Shown here: positions 6,730-12,562 of the stretch, in pieces
Numbering within the stretch: the stretch's first letter is position 1
Layout of the letters: each line of letters begins with the position of its first letter
IMG/VR virus record: IMGVR_UViG_3300032331_002075
Location: 1-33,677 of that record
DNA length: 33,677 bases
Reading direction: 5' to 3' (one strand)
DNA from: a virus
The notes under the pieces: model-generated
Database searches by the model: none
Seen by the model: only the letters and a program-made list of their open reading frames with translations
What the model was told of the DNA's origin: nothing
Made by a program: the position numbers and the translations under genes

Positions 6730-7403
6730 CGTTCCAACTCCCGCAGGACGCCCTCGATGATCGGATTCCTGACGATGTCGGACGCCTTGAACTCGACGAC
6801 TCCGACGCCCTTGATGCCCGACAGCCGCTGCATAACGTCGACAAGCCGACGCTCCTGCCGAGGAAGGTCGCTCTGATCGGCGTCGCCAGTGACGATGACT
6901 TGAGAGTTCTGGCCGATGCGGGTCAGGAAGAGTTTCAGTTGGGCGAAACTCGCGTTCTGCGATTCATCAAAGATCATCACGCTGTTGTGGTACGTCCGAC
7001 CTCGCATGAACGCGAGCGGGGCGACCTTGATGCACGCGGCGATCTTCTCGCGGTGCTGACCCCGCTTGCCGGCGATCCTGTCAACGGCATCGAAGAACGG
7101 CACGAGGTATGGCCCGACCTTCTCCTCGGCCGAGCCCGGCAGAAACCCGAGTTGCTCCGTCGCAACGCTGGGGCGTGTGATCACGATCTGTTCTGCCCGG
7201 CCGTCGAGCACCGCCTGGACGGCATAGCCGCTCGCTAAATGCGTCTTGCCAGTGCCCGCCGGCCCGAGGACGAACGAGATCGTCGAGCGGCCGATGACGT
7301 CCAGGGCGTGAGCCTGCGCTCGCGTCTTTGCCGAGTAGCCCTCGGGCGGCGGCGGCGGCGCGGGCTTCGTGCGGGTGATCTTCTTTCGTCTCGTCCGCTT
7401 CAT
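6726..7403 (-). CDS. phoH: PhoH-like ATPase
   Basis: It has 225 residues. Walker A is GPAGTGKT (residues 47-54), Walker B is MIFDESQNAS, and QVIVTGDADQSDLP matches the conserved PhoH TGD.xQ.DLP block. VITRPSVATEQLGFLPG is also typical of the family. Phage PhoH proteins are ATPases, likely RNA helicase/nuclease-related, widespread in aquatic phages; the exact role is unsettled. The N-terminus is basic and Pro-rich. It lies in an overlapping run with GNAT-like and conserved hypothetical genes. Confidence 0.92.
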   Translation of the reverse strand: MKRTRRKKITRTKPAPPPPPEGYSAKTRAQAHALDVIGRSTISFVLGPAGTGKTHLASGYAVQAVLDGRAEQIVITRPSVATEQLGFLPGSAEEKVGPYLVPFFDAVDRIAGKRGQHREKIAACIKVAPLAFMRGRTYHNSVMIFDESQNASFAQLKLFLTRIGQNSQVIVTGDADQSDLPRQERRLVDVMQRLSGIKGVGVVEFKASDIVRNPIIEGVLRELER

Positions 7404-7663
7404 CGAAGTACCTTGATGTAGATCGGGCCGTTGGGGCCGACGTAAGCCCCCAGAGTGTTGAAGCCGAGGAACTCGTCAGCATCCTCCGCGCTCATGCCGT
7501 CTCGCCTCACGAGCACGGCAACGCACTTGTCGTAGTCGTAAACAACGACTTGCGCGGAGTGGTGATTCATCGTGTAGCCGATCGCCGCGTCTTCGAGCCC
7601 GTCAGCGACGATGGCGTCGGGGTTCACTTCAGCGACGATTTCGGCGAGTTCGTCGAATGTCAT
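7400..7663 (-). CDS. Conserved phage hypothetical protein
   Basis: I chose ATG 7663 with GGGGGTG upstream, giving 87 residues; GTG 7678 is a possible longer start. The pattern is familiar from many phages: VADGLEDAAIGYT, VVVYDYDKCVAVLV, then FNTLGAYVGPNGPIYI at the C-terminus. The family has no assigned function that I know. It overlaps the phoH start as ATGA. Confidence 0.75.
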   Translation of the reverse strand: MTFDELAEIVAEVNPDAIVADGLEDAAIGYTMNHHSAQVVVYDYDKCVAVLVRRDGMSAEDADEFLGFNTLGAYVGPNGPIYIKVLR

Positions 7664-7678
7664 CTCACGCACCCCCAC

Positions 7679-7981
7679 TTATTCGGAGAGCATCTCCGCG
7701 ATCTCTCGGAGTTTCATCGCGACCAGTTCGTGATTCGGCACGATCGCCGACTCTTCGATCTCGTCGGCGGCGTCGAGTAGTTGGTCGGCAATGGCCTCGG
7801 CGGTGTCGTCGTCAACGTCGATTTCCGAATCTTCATCGTCGATGTCGATTTCGAGGTCGTCGTCGTTGTCGATGAGGATGGCCTCCTCGATGTCGATGAG
7901 TCTCAAGTCGATCGTCTTCAGGCGGTCAAGAACGTGGGCCAGGGTTGACATGATCAGGACGTGCGAATTGACGGAAACCAT
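7679..7981 (-). CDS. Highly acidic hypothetical protein
   Basis: It has 100 residues from ATG 7981 with GAGGTGAT upstream; ATG at 7951 is a later option. The centre (DNDDDLEIDIDDEDSEIDVD) is nearly all Asp and Glu with an imperfect internal repeat, flanked by helical parts. Such acidity is seen in DNA-mimic and inhibitor proteins and in calcium-binding regions, but no specific function follows. It lies between the phoH run and a Tat-signal protein. Confidence 0.6.
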   Translation of the reverse strand: MVSVNSHVLIMSTLAHVLDRLKTIDLRLIDIEEAILIDNDDDLEIDIDDEDSEIDVDDDTAEAIADQLLDAADEIEESAIVPNHELVAMKLREIAEMLSE

Positions 7982-7984
7982 GAA

Positions 7985-8380
7985 TCACCTCGTGCAGATG
8001 GAAAAAACAACTTCGACGCCGGAGTAACCGTTGAACACAATGACCTCGTCGACCACGATCAGGCCGCGGTCGTACATACCCATGAGCGTCTCGTGGCGAG
8101 GTTGCTCTGCCACCGCGCCGGGGATGGCCGGCAGATAGACGGCCCGGTAGTCGCCGTGAACGTGCGTCGTCACACCCAGGAGACGCATCGAGCCGTCGCG
8201 AAGGCAGTCGATCAGCGTCCGCTCGAAGATGCTTCGCTCGTCCAGCAACTTCGTCAGTTCGGCCGTGACGCCAGCCGGCTCGACTTTGTCGCAGCACGAC
8301 CAGTTCGGAGACGCAGCCTTTACGGCGGCCCCGGCGGCGGCAAACGATGCGATGGCGGCGAGAAAGTCGCGGCGAAGCAT
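7985..8380 (-). CDS. Putative Tat-exported protein
   Basis: I chose ATG 8380 (TGATG overlap with the 37-residue gene upstream), giving 131 residues. It begins MLRRDFLAAIASFAAAGAAV: Arg-Arg-Asp-Phe-Leu followed by an Ala-rich hydrophobic core and a KAAS cleavage region, a strong twin-arginine signal. The mature part has an adjacent Cys pair (WSCCDK) and a C-terminal beta-rich section (GLIVVDEVIVFNGYSGVEVV). No enzyme family recognised. It is the second of three Tat-signal proteins near the phage TatA-like gene. Confidence 0.75.
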   Translation of the reverse strand: MLRRDFLAAIASFAAAGAAVKAASPNWSCCDKVEPAGVTAELTKLLDERSIFERTLIDCLRDGSMRLLGVTTHVHGDYRAVYLPAIPGAVAEQPRHETLMGMYDRGLIVVDEVIVFNGYSGVEVVFSICTR

Positions 8381-8493
8381 CAGTCGTCGTCTCCCCAAAA
8401 AGTCGTGTTAGGAAGGAGCGTGATCCATACTGAAATGCCGACGAGCGAGAGCACGACGGCGATGTTCAGCCAGATATTCGTGTAGTCATCCAT
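8380..8493 (-). CDS. 37-residue single-pass membrane protein
   Basis: ATG 8493, preceded by AAGGA, encodes MDDYTNIWLNIAVVLSLVG then SVWITLLPNTTFWGDDD. There is one hydrophobic segment with an acidic C-terminus. The stop overlaps the start of the Tat-signal gene as TGATG, so the two are likely translated together. A small partner or regulator of export is possible. The gene is short, but the Shine-Dalgarno and coupling support it. Confidence 0.55.
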   Translation of the reverse strand: MDDYTNIWLNIAVVLSLVGISVWITLLPNTTFWGDDD

Positions 8494-8523
8494 GACGTTG
8501 TTCCTTGCGTGAGGTGCGGCCTA

Positions 8524-8560
8524 CGCCGGCGGTTGGTGGGAGAATCACCAACCGCCGGCG
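8524..8560 (-). terminator. Strong 15-bp hairpin downstream of the Ig-like gene
   Basis: Bases 8524-8538 and 8546-8560 are perfect inverted repeats (CGCCGGCGGTTGGTG and its complement) with a 7-base loop, starting 11 bases past the stop of the gene at 8571. No U tract follows on the minus strand, so it may end transcription weakly or protect the RNA 3' end. Confidence 0.5.
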
Positions 8561-8570
8561 GGCCTACGAA

Positions 8571-8864
8571 TCACTCCTCGCGAGCGAGGGTGACGCCGAA
8601 CGATCCCGGCTGGGCCGGCGGGATGGTGTCGGTCGCGACGAAGTCGAGGACCGCGGCCTGACTGCGATTCCCCGCGTCGTCGACATCAACGAGCGAGAGG
8701 GTGACGTTCGCGTTCTGCTCGACCTTCACCTCGCCCAGGTCGGTGGCCGACCCCGCGAGTTCGACGGTCGAGAGAACCTCGCCGTTTACCACAACCGTCA
8801 ACTGACGGCCGGTGACGTCAGCGTCAACGGCAGGACCGGCAGAAACCGAGTAAACAAGTGCCAT
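8571..8864 (-). CDS. Small Ig/Fn3-like protein
   Basis: ATG 8864 with AGGAG 9 bases upstream gives 97 residues. The sequence is beta-rich with a typical Ig/Fn3 end (VDVDDAGNRSQ, then TDTIPPAQPG), and the start MALVYSVSAG resembles small Ig-like proteins of aquatic phages. A longer frame back to 8990 exists, but it covers a 21-bp palindrome, so I take that part as non-coding. The gene has its own operator-like palindrome upstream and a hairpin downstream, suggesting a separately controlled unit. A virion decoration or adhesion role is possible. Confidence 0.7.
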   Translation of the reverse strand: MALVYSVSAGPAVDADVTGRQLTVVVNGEVLSTVELAGSATDLGEVKVEQNANVTLSLVDVDDAGNRSQAAVLDFVATDTIPPAQPGSFGVTLAREE

Positions 8865-8906
8865 ACTAGTTGGCTCCTGAAAAGACAATCGAACACAAAC
8901 CAATGG

Positions 8907-8927
8907 CTTGCGATGACTCATCGCAAG
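8907..8927. promoter_or_regulatory. 21-bp perfect palindrome (operator-like)
   Basis: CTTGCGATGA, one central base, then its exact complement form a 21-base perfect palindrome in the 122-base gap between MazG and the Ig-like gene. It looks like a binding site for a dimeric repressor. No consensus promoter is clear beside it. Confidence 0.5.
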
Positions 8928-8986
8928 ACCACGAATCGCGGAAGTGAGTGTGGCGATCTCACGAGAGAGGCCGCCGAAAAACCAGT

Positions 8987-9295
8987 TCATGCCTGTTTGA
9001 CGAATACGCCCTCCGGTGTGAGGAAGCCCTTGCGATCCCTGATCTGGTCGTAGGCTGCCTGAAGGGCCGTTTCGAGCGGCACAAACTGTAGTGCCGAGTA
9101 GATAATCAGCGTCACGAGGACGTCGCCGATGCCGTCGATGATATCCGCGCGGTCGTTCTTGAGCGTGGCGTCGGCCAGTTCGCCCAACTCCGACATGGTC
9201 TTCATCAGTTGCGGCATGGGCTTACTGTGCTGAAGGATGCTTCGATCCTCGGCCCATTGCTCGACGTTTTCGATGAGTTCGTCGATCTTGCTCAT
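8987..9295 (-). CDS. MazG-like nucleotide pyrophosphohydrolase
   Basis: ATG 9295 (ATGA overlap with the TatA-like gene) gives 102 residues. The all-alpha NTP-PPase motif is present: SELGELADA (Glu36, Glu39) and ADIIDGIGDVLVTL (Asp54, Asp58), the metal site of the MazG/dUTPase-like superfamily. Phage members cleave nucleoside triphosphates or alarmones; the substrate here is not known. It fits with the dNMP kinase and dCMP deaminase further right as a nucleotide-handling gene. Confidence 0.8.
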   Translation of the reverse strand: MSKIDELIENVEQWAEDRSILQHSKPMPQLMKTMSELGELADATLKNDRADIIDGIGDVLVTLIIYSALQFVPLETALQAAYDQIRDRKGFLTPEGVFVKQA

Positions 9296-9480
9296 GCCTG
9301 CACCTTGTGCTCGATGGCCTTCTCGATCTCCTTGCACTCGGCTTCGACTTCGAGGAAGCCCCGCTTGAACTCAACGATCGACTGTCCGACGCTGCGGGCC
9401 ACCTTCGGCAGCCGACCGCCGAACAGCATCACCGCGATGCTTCCGATCATCACCATCTCAACTGTTCCGATTCCGAACAT
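9292..9480 (-). CDS. TatA/E-like twin-arginine translocase subunit
   Basis: ATG 9480 has a strong Shine-Dalgarno (AAGGAGCGAGCA) and gives 62 residues. It matches TatA point by point: a short N-terminal membrane helix with polar Glu8 (MFGIGTVEMVMIGSIAVML), the FG hinge at 20-21, then the amphipathic helix RLPKVARSVGQSIVEFKRG and a charged tail. TatA oligomers form the transport path in the bacterial Tat system with TatC, which is not in this window and would be supplied by the host. Its start lies inside the end of a Tat-substrate gene (23-base overlap), and two further Tat-signal genes are close. A holin-like use of the membrane helix is an alternative. Confidence 0.85.
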   Translation of the reverse strand: MFGIGTVEMVMIGSIAVMLFGGRLPKVARSVGQSIVEFKRGFLEVEAECKEIEKAIEHKVQA

Positions 9481-9763
9481 TGCTCGCTCCTTCGATTTCA
9501 AAGACGTCCAACTCCAAATACTCCGGCAGGACGAACGCCATCGCGTCGGAGAATCCATGTGCATCGAGCATCGACCTGACTTCTGTCCGCAAGTTGTCGA
9601 TCGCGGCCTGCGGAGCCGGCCGAGTCAGCCGGAAGGCAAAGGCGACTCGGGTGTCCTTGCGATCGGGCGATGCCACCTCGGCCACGCTGGCCTTGACAGT
9701 GGCGAACGCACCTAGTGCGGTGAACGGGAGAGCCTTCAGGAGTGAGCGGCGTGCGTCGTTCAT
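9458..9763 (-). CDS. Putative Tat-exported protein, coupled to TatA
   Basis: It has 101 residues. The N-terminus MNDARRSLLKALPFTALGAF contains Arg-Arg-Ser-Leu-Leu-Lys, a near-ideal twin-arginine motif, then a hydrophobic stretch ending in KASVA, a likely cleavage site. The mature part is soluble with no cysteines and a beta-like end (LELDVFEIEGASN). It overlaps the TatA-like gene by 23 bases, so the two are probably translated together. That is the best clue that the phage TatA serves this cargo. Function of the cargo is unknown. Confidence 0.75.
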   Translation of the reverse strand: MNDARRSLLKALPFTALGAFATVKASVAEVASPDRKDTRVAFAFRLTRPAPQAAIDNLRTEVRSMLDAHGFSDAMAFVLPEYLELDVFEIEGASNVRNRNS

Positions 9764-10038
9764 TTCTTCAGCGACTCCATGAGCCTCTTGATCTCTTTCG
9801 CCTGTTCCTCGGGCGACAGCGGTCGGCGGCGCTCACCGTTGGCGTAGAGAAACTCGACCATCACGCAGCCGGCGGCGGCGACGACGGTCTTTCCGAACTC
9901 CTCTGGGCCGAGGAGCCCTTCCTGGCAGCGGTCGGCCATCGCGACGGACATCGCCTTGACCAGTTCAAAGAAGCGGTCGTCGCGCGGTTTCGGAACGTGC
10001 CAGTAGGAGTATGGAACAGTCGAGTAGTCGTAGTTCAC
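9760..10038 (-). CDS. Hypothetical protein downstream of csrA
   Basis: It has 92 residues with a GTG start overlapping the csrA stop as GTGA. The N-terminus is Tyr-rich (MNYDYSTVPYSYWHVPKP), the middle is helical with KTVVAAAGCVMVEFLYANG, and the end is a charged helix (EEQAKEIKRLMESLKK). No membrane segment or known family. Being coupled to csrA and the Tat cargo gene, it belongs to the same expression unit. Confidence 0.6.
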   Translation of the reverse strand: MNYDYSTVPYSYWHVPKPRDDRFFELVKAMSVAMADRCQEGLLGPEEFGKTVVAAAGCVMVEFLYANGERRRPLSPEEQAKEIKRLMESLKK

Positions 10039-10211
10039 GTCGCCGCCTCCTTGGCCTTCGCTCGAACGAGGAGTTCCTCGCGGACGATGTTGAGGTGCCT
10101 CGGAGCGTCGATGGCAATGCGAACGGCACCCTCTTCGATGCGAGTGACCATGACCCAGATACTGGGTCCGATCTTCACACGTTCTCCGACTCGGCGAGAA
10201 ATAACGAGCAT
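10035..10211 (-). CDS. csrA: CsrA/RsmA carbon storage regulator
   Basis: ATG 10211 with GGAG upstream gives 58 residues: MLVISRRVGERVKIG, IWVMVTRIEEGAVRIAI, DAPRHLNIVREELL. These are the hallmarks of CsrA: the MLV.(S/T)R(K/R)VGE start, IG, the VRI.I.AP strand and Arg44 in the REE region, a key RNA-contact residue. CsrA binds GGA in leader RNAs and blocks or stabilises mRNAs. A phage copy could reset host metabolism or regulate phage transcripts. It opens an operon with the hypothetical gene, a Tat cargo and TatA. Confidence 0.92.
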   Translation of the reverse strand: MLVISRRVGERVKIGPSIWVMVTRIEEGAVRIAIDAPRHLNIVREELLVRAKAKEAAT

Positions 10212-10251
10212 TGCTGACTCCGTTCAGCGATCTAGTGTCGTGGCGTGAAGA

Positions 10252-10731
10252 TTAACTGACGGCCGCGACTCGGGTCAATAGGAACTTCTCGCAGGCTTCT
10301 CGAACCGACGGCCGCCTGTGCTCCTTGGCCGCCCACTCGACATAGTCGCGGCCTCGGGGGAGGTCGAAGGCTTCCTCAACCGTCTTGCCGGAGAAGCGGC
10401 CGTCGTTGAAGACGAATCCTTTCTCCCTCGGCTTCAGATGGCCGGCGATTGCAGGATGCCACTGTTTCAATCCGCAGAAGCAGCACTCGATCTGCCACTC
10501 CCGGCCCTCCTCCTCGACGATGTCCATGCAGGATGCCAGACAGCGGTGGCACTCCACGACGTTGTCGAGGCGTCCCAGGATCACCGCCGGGCGGGCCAGG
10601 AGTACCGCCAGGGCGTCGCCGACCGGCTGCGGCGGTTCGGGGGTGGTGGAGGGAACAGGGGCTGGCTTCTTGCGGCCCTTCCTCTTCGGCGAGGAGTCGG
10701 GATCGTCCGTTGGCGAGGTGTCGAAGAGCAT
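10252..10731 (-). CDS. Phage protein with zinc-ribbon-like Cys pairs
   Basis: ATG 10731 (MLFDTSPTDDPDS) gives 159 residues; a longer frame back past the intergenic region is not favoured. A Pro-rich basic linker (KRKGRKKPAPVPSTTPEPPQ) leads to VVECHRCLASCMDI and WQIECCFCGLKQW, four or more cysteines that could hold a zinc ion. The C-terminus (FNDGRFSGKTVEEAFDLPRG) resembles a small domain seen next to exonuclease folds and in phage conserved proteins. A nucleic-acid role is plausible, not shown. Confidence 0.6.
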   Translation of the reverse strand: MLFDTSPTDDPDSSPKRKGRKKPAPVPSTTPEPPQPVGDALAVLLARPAVILGRLDNVVECHRCLASCMDIVEEEGREWQIECCFCGLKQWHPAIAGHLKPREKGFVFNDGRFSGKTVEEAFDLPRGRDYVEWAAKEHRRPSVREACEKFLLTRVAAVS

Positions 10732-10894
10732 GGCTAGTCGTATTTGAGATCGTGCGGTTTTCGTGGATACGTTTCTGGGAGTGATATGCAGTTCTTGATA
10801 GCGGCGTGAATCAGCGTCTAGCGGCCGTTTTGCGCGAATCGGCGGCGTGATATGCAGCACGGGCGGCGACTATGCGGGTCTGCATAATCATTGG
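10732..10894. promoter_or_regulatory. Intergenic control region with two CACGCC motifs and repeats
   Basis: This 163-base gap holds two copies of GTGATATGCAG (10781-10791 and 10847-10857) and two minus-strand CACGCC motifs (10803-10808 and 10844-10849), the first followed by TATCAA. At its right edge, extending into the next gene's end, is a near-palindrome at 10882-10900 (GCATAA...TTATGC, one wobble). It looks like a regulatory region for the gene to its left. No perfect promoter is visible. Confidence 0.4.
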
Positions 10895-11188
10895 TTATGC
10901 GATTGTCTCGCGGTGACATGGGATGGTCAGATTCCCGGTTCGTTCGTCAAACGGCAGAGACTCGTCCGGCTGCGAATCGTCTGGCGTCAGCCAATCCCCG
11001 CAGTGTTCGCAAGCCTCGCCGGATGGCGAGCCGCAGTCCCTTGATGGCTGGCGAAACTTGACGCCGCATGATTCGCAACTGAAGTACCGCCACCCGCGCA
11101 TAACCACGCGATAGAGCAGACCCGCTTCAGCGTTCCTCATAGTGGCGTCTTCATGTGGCTGCGGGCTGCTCATCTCTGGCGTTCTCAT
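10895..11188 (-). CDS. Zinc-ribbon-like small protein
   Basis: It has 97 residues from ATG 11188 (ATGA overlap). The core YFSCESCGVKFRQPSRDC followed by GEACEHCGDWLTP gives two CxxC pairs, a typical zinc ribbon, and VMRGWRYFSCE is also common in phage zinc-ribbon proteins. It is probably nucleic-acid- or protein-binding. It is followed by the intergenic palindrome whose right half contains its stop codon. Confidence 0.65.
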   Translation of the reverse strand: MRTPEMSSPQPHEDATMRNAEAGLLYRVVMRGWRYFSCESCGVKFRQPSRDCGSPSGEACEHCGDWLTPDDSQPDESLPFDERTGNLTIPCHRETIA

Positions 11189-11451
11189 TTCGTCCGTTCT
11201 AGCAATCCGCGCACGACTCGCTCCGTCCTTTCCATCGCCCTGTAGGAGGCGTCGTCCGCAACGCGAGCCAATGCCACCCGCTCCTCGTCGGTGAGCGTGT
11301 GGTAACGGTAGAGCGGAACAACGACGCCATTACAACCCAGCGCAACGTCACCGGCAGTCGCGGCAGATGGGTAGACAAACTCGCAATCAATCTCTTCTCG
11401 CTTGCCTTTTGGCGTCACGGCCCATGCCACAGGCTCGTTTGTGTCGCTCAT
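11185..11451 (-). CDS. Conserved phage hypothetical protein (LT.EER...LLERT type)
   Basis: ATG 11451 (MSDTNEPVAWAVTPKG) gives 88 residues and an ATGA overlap with its upstream gene. The C-terminus TLTDEERVALARVADDASYR ending LLERTK resembles that of the neighbour at 11448-11693. The start pattern MSDTN.PVAWAV recurs in phage and planctomycete-like hypotheticals as far as I recall. Function unknown. Confidence 0.6.
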   Translation of the reverse strand: MSDTNEPVAWAVTPKGKREEIDCEFVYPSAATAGDVALGCNGVVVPLYRYHTLTDEERVALARVADDASYRAMERTERVVRGLLERTK

Positions 11452-11693
11452 CTCGTTCTCTCCAGAAGGGAGCGGAGCGTGGCGGAAAACTTGACCCACT
11501 CTGGCCCGCACCGCGTGTCACAGTGGCACGCCATCGCAAGGATCGCCTCCCGCTCCTCTGCGGTGAGCCGCAGACGCCTGATTTCGTCTTGCAGCCATGT
11601 GTTCGCCGCCGACAGCCTCGCCGTAGCCATGTGCGTGTTCTGAGAACCAGCGGATGCAGGAGACGGCTCGTTGATGTCGGTTTGCTTGTCCAT
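11448..11693 (-). CDS. Conserved hypothetical protein, paralogue-like to neighbour
   Basis: ATG 11693 (MDKQTDINEPSPAS) with GAGGGGC upstream gives 81 residues. RLTAEEREAILAMACHCDTR and the end ATLRSLLERTR match the LT.EER...LLERT frame of the gene downstream, suggesting a tandem duplication with divergence. It is helical and soluble. Function unknown. Confidence 0.6.
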   Translation of the reverse strand: MDKQTDINEPSPASAGSQNTHMATARLSAANTWLQDEIRRLRLTAEEREAILAMACHCDTRCGPEWVKFSATLRSLLERTR

Positions 11694-11733
11694 GATCTGC
11701 CCCTCGCCGCTCCTGATCCTGCGTGTTCTTTGG

Positions 11734-11922
11734 CTAAACCTCAACAATCGGCACAACCATGTAGGTGCCGTTTTCAATCTCGCACTCTTCGGCCAAATCG
11801 TTCCAATCCACTCGCCGCAGCCCTTCGGCCTTGCGTTGCGGCTCGCAGACGCGGTGATGCTTATCCGACTCGTAGTACCAGTAAACGCCCTTGTCGCTGT
11901 GTTCAATGATGAGTTTCGCCAT
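11734..11922 (-). CDS. Small hypothetical protein
   Basis: ATG 11922 with GGAGGA gives 62 residues starting MAKLIIEHSDKGVYWYYESD. It is a compact alpha-beta protein with a beta-like end (GTYMVVPIVEV). No domain recognised. It is the first gene to the left of a 213-base gap, so it may start a transcription unit. Confidence 0.6.
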   Translation of the reverse strand: MAKLIIEHSDKGVYWYYESDKHHRVCEPQRKAEGLRRVDWNDLAEECEIENGTYMVVPIVEV

Positions 11923-12135
11923 CACTTCCTCCAGTTGCTAAACCCCAGAGGACGAGCCGATGATCGCATCGTTCCGTCCCCTGGCGAGTCGAGCGTTGGC
12001 TGTCCGAAATCTCCACACTTTTTTCTGACCGACGCGGAGCCGGCAATGTCCTCGCTGACCGCATTTTCCGGCACCGGACAATCGCCCTTCGCGGACAATC
12101 ACAACCGCTCAATCTCGTCGTCTGTGGTGATCGGG
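11923..12135. other. Intergenic gap with a short direct repeat
   Basis: No credible gene with a ribosome site is seen here; the open frames crossing it overlap neighbours and have arginine-rich shadow composition. GGACAATC occurs twice about 20 bases apart (near 12077-12100). No clear promoter or terminator was found. Confidence 0.35.
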
Positions 12136-12504
12136 CTATGAAGCGATTCTGAGGCACCGATCGCACAGAGTCCTGATCCACCCGCCCTTGCGCTGCTCCC
12201 CAGGCTGCCCGCACACCTCGCAGATCGACCCGCTGATGTCCTCGGCCATGCGAACTACGCCGGCCATGTACTCACTGCCGCCAGAGTGGTAGACGCGCAG
12301 AAGGCCGAACTTCTCTTTGATCTGATCGAACCGAAAAGTCTTGGCCGTGTCCTTCTGATTGAGGATGAAGCACATCGTCGAGATGACGCCGGCCCAACCG
12401 TCGCCGACCGCCAGACCGAACTTCATCGGCGAGCCCCTCTGCCCGATGTTCGCAAAGAGATGCGGATACTTGTCGATGATCGACTTTTCGAGGTCTGGTG
12501 TCAT
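12136..12504 (-). CDS. Conserved phage hypothetical with zinc-binding C-terminus
   Basis: It has 122 residues. The pattern KYPHLFANIGQRGSPMKFGL, then GDGWAGVI, KEKFGLLRVYHSGG and a C-terminal CEVCGQPGEQRKGGWIRTLC with a further CDRC is a widespread phage family with no assigned function. The four Cys suggest zinc binding. It is preceded by a (GTAGT)6 repeat and a promoter candidate rather than a Shine-Dalgarno. Confidence 0.75.
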   Translation of the reverse strand: MTPDLEKSIIDKYPHLFANIGQRGSPMKFGLAVGDGWAGVISTMCFILNQKDTAKTFRFDQIKEKFGLLRVYHSGGSEYMAGVVRMAEDISGSICEVCGQPGEQRKGGWIRTLCDRCLRIAS

Positions 12505-12510
12505 GGTGGC

Positions 12511-12540
12511 GTAGTGTAGTGTAGTGTAGTGTAGTGTAGT
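12511..12540. repeat. (GTAGT)6 pentanucleotide tandem repeat
   Basis: Six exact copies of GTAGT sit directly upstream of the start codon at 12504 (ACTAC read in the gene direction). Because the unit is 5 bp, each added copy gives a new TACACT hexamer, a -10-like sequence. Such arrays are prone to slippage. Confidence 0.9.
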
Positions 12541-12562
12541 GGCGTGGAGAATGGCAAGTCAA
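12533..12562 (-). promoter_or_regulatory. Putative sigma-70 promoter running into the tandem repeat
   Basis: On the minus strand TTGACT (12557-12562) is followed after 18 bases by TACACT (12533-12538). The spacer contains CACGCC. The -35 overlaps the helicase stop codon. Transcription would start within the tandem repeat and read the gene at 12136-12504. Confidence 0.5.

Noticed and set aside
8865-8990. N-terminal extension of the Ig-like gene, with an ATGA overlap to MazG
   Set aside because: The stretch contains a 21-base perfect palindrome and the ATG at 8864 has a better ribosome site.
12511-12540. Tandem repeat considered as a CRISPR remnant
   Set aside because: The units are 5 bp with no spacers; it is a microsatellite.
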